Positions 59,648 to 64,000 of a stretch of 64,000 nt of DNA are shown in pieces. Source of the stretch: Otis tarda (Eukaryota > Chordata > Aves > Otidiformes > Otididae); contig CM048554.1 of the NCBI GenBank assembly GCA_026413225.1, positions 74,082,463 to 74,146,462 on the forward strand, given 5' to 3'. Both the position numbers and the translations under genes were made by a program. The first letter of the stretch is position 1; every line of letters begins with the position of its first letter. The notes below the pieces were generated by a model. That model was not told the origin of the DNA and ran no database searches. It saw nothing but the letters and a program-made list of their open reading frames with translations.

Positions 59648-60256
59648 TGTCATGGTTTTGTTAGTGAAGGGGGGCCTAAGGTGGTAGCTTCTGCAGGAAA
59701 CTGCTAGAAGTCGCTCCCCTTTGTTCAGTGGACTTGGCCAGGCCTAGGGCGGACCTGCTGCTGGCCAAGGCCAAGCCGATTGGTAGACGAATGTTCCGTG
59801 ATAACGCCTCTGCGATAACGTATTTAAGAAGGGGAAAACAGAAAAAAAAAGAGAGAAGAGAAGATGTGAAGAAGCTGAGCGGGGGCAGAGGTGCAGAGGG
59901 GGAGGCGCAGGCCTCCTGGGCCTTGCAGGCCTCACCCTCTGGCCTCTTGCCAGGTGGCCGACTGGGCCCGACTCGGCCCGGCCCGGCTGCAAGAAGTGGA
60001 GAGGAGATGAGAAGTGAATAAGATGTAAAAAGATCCTGAGAGACTGCGTAGTCTGGTCCTGATCAGGGCTGAACTACGACAATGGGAATTGGTGGCTGGT
60101 GACCAGGGAGAATGGGAAGTTCTTATTTTGCTTTTACCTACCAGGAATTTGTGTTGGATTGTACTTGTCTGTTTGCTCACCCTGCCCTGGGCTAAGCAAG
60201 CCATCAATGGCCAAAGATTTCTTAAAAGCATAAATGTGTCTTATAAAAAGGTGACA
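59648..60256 (+). mobile_element. Solo LTR of an avian endogenous retrovirus
   Basis: A 609 bp element bounded by TG...CA with a 5 bp terminal inverted repeat (TGTCA at 59648-59652, TGACA at 60252-60256). The flanking hexamers GATGGG (before) and GATGAA (after) match at four of six positions, fitting a decayed target-site duplication. Inside are an inverted CCAAT box (ATTGG, 59779-59783), two GATAACG-like words and a TATTTAAG TATA-type box at 59821-59828. An A-rich/purine stretch follows, then a very GC-rich, CpG-containing segment (about 59880-60000) unlike the surrounding AT-rich DNA. No gag, pro, pol or env sequence lies on either side, so it is a solo LTR left by LTR-LTR recombination. 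The head resembles avian ERVL/ERVK-type LTRs; the exact family is not known to me. The open frame 59728-60021 is a composition artefact. Confidence 0.85.
59775..59828 (+). promoter_or_regulatory. Putative LTR promoter (CCAAT and TATA boxes)
   Basis: An inverted CCAAT box (ATTGG at 59779-59783) lies about 40 bp upstream of a TATTTAAG box at 59821-59828, a spacing typical of pol II core promoters. Start of transcription would be expected near 59850. The arrangement is intact, so transcription from this LTR into 3' DNA is possible, but activity is inference. Confidence 0.5.
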
Positions 60257-62126
60257 GATGAACAATGAATTTAAGCAGTGTTATGGAGCAAGCATAAGGG
60301 AAGAGAATCTGGATGACTTGGTTATAGGTATGTACAGACTAATTATAAACTATTACAATGTAAAAAGAAGTAATTACTTGGAAAGAATTAAGGAAAAAAA
60401 AAGAAGGAAAACATTTTTACAGCCTACAAGATCCAGAAAATAGTTTTTTATTTCGAGTAGAAGGAAAAGTTCAGGGAAAAAAAACCAAAAACGATGACTT
60501 CTTAAACTCATGAAACTTCTTCAGATGAGTTATACTCCACTAGCATTTCAGTCAAGCTTAAGTCTTTTAATCCTTTCCCTCTGACAAAATCTCAGAAAGT
60601 GTCTCTACTTAGTGGATTAAAAACTGCTGATGTTAAGCCGAGTGCTGTACATTTGCATAGAAATGTAGTTACAAAACAAATGCAAATGATTTCAGGGTTT
60701 ACAAAGTCTAGTGTCAGGCCTCCTTCCTTGTGTGACACAACCGAAAAGTTGTGGGAAGAGAATCAGCTGTTGGCCTGAACAAGAGAAACACCTTTCTCAT
60801 AAAAATAGACCTGATCCTTTCTTTCTGTAAATAATATCCTAGGTATATAACCTCATTTAACCACGGTGCCATTAAATCTGAGGTTTGATGTCATAAACAC
60901 TTGATATGACTGTTAATTTTATGAGGTAATTTAAAACTATTTTAGACTAGCATTTTAAGGATCTCTTTTTATGTATCGACGTAACATGGAAATATTAAGG
61001 CACAAGTTTACAGTATACCAATTATTTCCTGTTATCCTTTGGTAAGTTTTGATATGCAGTATTTTTCTCTCACAGTTTTATACACAAAAGGGCATACAGG
61101 TCCTGATGGTATAGGACTAACACTGAGTGGAACAATTCTCCTCTCTCTTCCTGGCGTAGGCCTGCAGTAGGAGGAAAAAATGTAGTAATTTTTAAAAAGA
61201 TTTTATACTGGTTCTAGAGTTTGTGGCTGGTCTATTCTAAAGTGGTTCACAGAGCACAGCAACATGGATTGACATGAACACTTTAATGAAGGGATGAGTT
61301 CTACTGTATCCTTAAACCGAGGATGAATGTAATCTTATAAATTCATTGAGAACCTAAACCATGTACCCTCTACTCAGTCTAATTCAAGTTATGGTAGTCA
61401 CTTTGGAATAAAAAGGCTCACTAGATGTTAATTAAAGTGTAAATTGCAGGTTGCATATATGTATCTCTATATCACAGGAATTAGATAAAGGAAACTTCTA
61501 AGGTCATATCATGTATCCTATTGCCAATGCAGATTTGTTTATCGTTTTATACATCTAGAACACTTTTGGACACCTTTTAAAAAATATATGTGAGTGAATA
61601 ATGAGGTAAAGAGTTATTTATCTTTTCTTACTGATGCTTTCCATACCATGCAACATCCTAGACTTTTATCTGATTCCTTGTTTTTCAGAGTTGAAAATCA
61701 AAATATCAAAAAGCAATTGAGTTCTCCTGAGAAGAGGAGCTAACTGACAGAACTTGACATTCAGGATCGCAAGAACAGATCCAGCTCAGGAACCTTGCAG
61801 TTAGTGCTTCCCATAAGTAGTAGCTGTAGACTCCTTACACTTTGCTTTGACATCAGAAACCCTGCTTTATTGTTGCACATAGACATTGCACCTGAAAAAA
61901 ATGTTAGAATACATTAATTTTCTTTCAGAGATGTATTTCACCTCATTGTCTGTGTAGTAAGCTTAAAAGCCTAATACTGGCACTCTGCGCAATCCAAATA
62001 GTGCTGTGTTTCGGCATTGTAATGCCTAAACTGGAATCATCAAAATACACAATTAGGATCTTGCCCTTAGTGAGCATATACCTTTTCAACAACCTTTAAA
62101 ATACGTTTGGAGCTGGCCAAAACTAT
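60257..62126. other. Non-coding, AT-rich stretch
   Basis: No gene or named repeat was recognised. Two octamer-like words (ATTTGCAT on + near 60650, ATGCAAAT near 60682) lie about 30 bp apart. An A-rich run is at about 60388-60403. Confidence 0.5.
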
Positions 62127-62134
62127 GAACTTTC
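62127..62134 (+). repeat. Left copy of 8 bp CR1-flanking direct repeat
   Basis: GAACTTTC directly abuts the 3' tail of the antisense CR1 and recurs at 62818-62825. It is a plausible target-site duplication. Confidence 0.55.
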
Positions 62135-62817
62135 ATAGAATCATAGAATAGTTAGGGTTGGAAGGGACCTTTAAAGGTCATCTAGTCCAACCCCCCTGCA
62201 AGAAGCAGGGACATTTCCAACCAGATCAGGATGCTCAGAGCCCCGTCCAACCTGACCTTGAATGTTTCCAGGGATGTGGCATCTACCACCTCTCTGGGCA
62301 ACCTTTTCCAGTTTTCCACCACCCTCATTGCAAACAATTTTTTTCCTAATATCTAATCTGAATCTACCTCCCTCTATTTTAAAATCATTACCCCTTGTCC
62401 TGTTGCAACAGGCCCTGCTAAAGAGTTTCTCCCCATCTTTCCTGTAGGCCCCCTTGAGGTACTGGAAGGCCGCTATAAGGTCTCCCTGGAGCCTTCTCTT
62501 CTCCAGGCTGAACAGCCCCAACTCTCTCAGCCTGTCCTCATAGGAGAGATGCTTCAGTCCTCTGATCATCTTCGTGGCCCTCCTCTGGACTCACTCCAAC
62601 AGATCCATGTCCTTCTTACGTTGGGGGCTCCAGAACTGGACACAGTATTCCAGGTGGGGTCTCACGAGAGCAGAATACACGGGCAGAATCACCTCTCGAC
62701 CCACTGGTCACGTGTCTTTTGATGCAGCCCAGGATCTGGTTGTCTCTGGGCTGCAAGCGTGCATTGCCGACTCATGTTGAGCTTCTTGTCCACCAGCACA
62801 CTTCTTTCTTTCTTCCA
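62135..62817 (-). mobile_element. CR1: CR1 LINE, 5'-truncated, best-preserved copy (antisense)
   Basis: Read on the minus strand this is about 680 bp of the 3' end of an avian CR1. It codes for the last part of ORF2 (reverse transcriptase polyprotein), then carries a short 3' end with two ATTCTATGA-type octamers. The open frame at 62171-62569 on - carries [45 protein letters not shown] and RFRLDIRKK, all typical of CR1 ORF2. It changes register at the homopolymer at 62338-62344, beyond which the usual 'RLPRE' segment is out of frame. The 5' truncation falls in the part antisense to 'catgttgagcttct-gtccacca'. Flanking GAACTTTC repeats suggest a target-site duplication. It is incapable of autonomous movement. 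Confidence 0.96.
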
Positions 62818-62825
62818 GAACTTTC
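62818..62825 (+). repeat. Right copy of 8 bp CR1-flanking direct repeat
   Basis: GAACTTTC, identical to 62127-62134, lies just after the last bases that can be matched to CR1. Confidence 0.55.
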
Positions 62826-64000
62826 TTCTGTTCAAGTTAAAATGGTTTCAAAAAGGACTTTGCAAAACCCAAACCTTGACCTGTTTGTATCCCTCTTCTA
62901 ATACTGGAGCATCTGGAATCTGAAAAGTTCTGGCTCCCAGGTGGCAAATGTCAATGCTGGGAACTTTAATAAAAGGTAAACTTTTTCAGATACATTTTAT
63001 ATAATTTTAAGTTCTAAATAACCAAACTAATGTGATACTTAGATACCTGACTGTGTAGTTTAAAATTTGATCATTATTTAAGAGGCAATTTTCTTGATCT
63101 TGTTTATAATGACAACACTTCCTCAACTTGTGGTAAGAAATTTTTAACCTTATTTACATAGGAACAAAATGTGTGGAACCTATAGCTCTGATTTTCCCCA
63201 TTTACCTGCATAGTCATTTTTTAGTCCACTTCCAAGGAATGGTTTTCACAGATTATTCTCCCACATGCTTCTCACAATGTAATTTCAAATTACTGATACA
63301 AATGAGTTTCTTCCATTCTTCTTTGATGTTGGTGATCGGAGAGAAAAGAGAGAAAAATGTTTCTGAAAAAGTTGGAATCTAATAAAAAGGTCTAGAATAG
63401 TCTAATAAAAATCCATTGTATCAGAGCAACAGACAGTGATGGAAATGAGTGTTACAGTAGGTGAAATGAATAAAACTTGATAAACAAGGAGTTATTAGAG
63501 CCTGTGCTGGTTTTTAAGGTGTCCTTGAACTTTCTTGTCCAGATGAACTCCATTTACAAGACTGAAATAAAACCCTCCTTGGATATATGATGGTGGTAGC
63601 ATCTGCCATTCATTGCACACCTGAGCAGGTAACTCCTAAGTTATTCTTTACATGCCTATTTCCTAGAAATTAGCAAGAAATTAAACTTAGAGATAGGCAC
63701 TAATGAGCCAAAATTTTGTGAAATGATTGTGAGAGCAATCTCTTACTTTAATACTATGTAAGATCGTATTCTGTAAACTGATTTTTTCTTAGGCACAAAT
63801 AAATTCCCTAATATTACCTTCCAGTTACATAAGTCATAGGTAGGTCTGCATTTAAGAAGTGACAAGAATTCAGACTTTTACATCTCCTCTTTGGCTTCTC
63901 AGAATGTAAATCTTAAAATCATCTTTAAATATGCTGGTTATGCACCAGCAGCAGATTGGTCCTATGGATGTGGATGAAAATTTCAGTCCTTTCTCTGAGT
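62826..64000. other. Non-coding stretch, no recognised gene
   Basis: AT-rich, with short frames only (up to 69 codons). No repeat was recognised up to the window edge. Confidence 0.5.

Noticed and set aside
59728-60021. 97-codon Arg/Gly/Pro-rich frame on +, and a matching frame on -
   Set aside because: It lies wholly inside the solo LTR and reflects its GC-rich composition.
62171-62569. 132-codon frame on - as a possible host gene
   Set aside because: Same CR1 ORF2 signature; repeat-derived.
1-64000. CRISPR array, operon, prophage or plasmid features
   Set aside because: No regularly spaced repeats, no dense coding and no ribosome-binding patterns; the CR1 and LTR content shows vertebrate nuclear DNA.

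Overview
This 64 kb window reads as AT-rich vertebrate nuclear DNA, most likely from a bird. The best evidence is the repeat content. There are 5'-truncated CR1 LINEs whose 3' ends carry the ATTCTATGATTC-type octamer tail (11878-12262 on +, 62135-62817 on -, and an older copy at 52394-52690 on -). There is also a solo LTR opening TGTCATGGTTTTG (59648-60256), a type familiar from avian endogenous retroviruses. No bacterial, plasmid or organellar features were seen.

I recognise no protein-coding gene, tRNA, rRNA or other known RNA gene. Open frames are short (148 codons at most), overlap each other on both strands and show no family motif, apart from those that are CR1 ORF2 remnants. The window is best read as intergenic (gene-desert) DNA or the inside of a very long intron; the sequence alone does not decide which.

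Layout: 0-10 kb holds two ancient antisense CR1 pieces (147-480 and 8735-9310), a palindromic octamer array, pyrimidine and TA tracts and a G-quadruplex-like G run. 10-30 kb is mostly unique sequence with one younger CR1, a palindromic double E-box and one MIR-like relic. 30-40 kb holds a 200 bp polypurine tract (34319-34523) and a degenerate LTR with a TATA box (from 35663). 40-43 kb is dominated by a roughly 2 kb ancient antisense CR1 that keeps the order of a LINE body. 43-59 kb is unique sequence with a ZNF143/THAP11-type motif (43850-43864), a hAT-like inverted repeat (49887-50024), small tandem duplications and weak CR1 remnants. 59-64 kb has the solo LTR and the best-preserved CR1, which is flanked by an 8 bp direct repeat.

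The main interest lies in the age-layered CR1 record (at least three strata), the GC-rich solo LTR with promoter elements, and several unique blocks that could be conserved regulatory sequence. Repeat family names rest on recalled consensus sequences, not on a search. I see no convincing previously undescribed system here.
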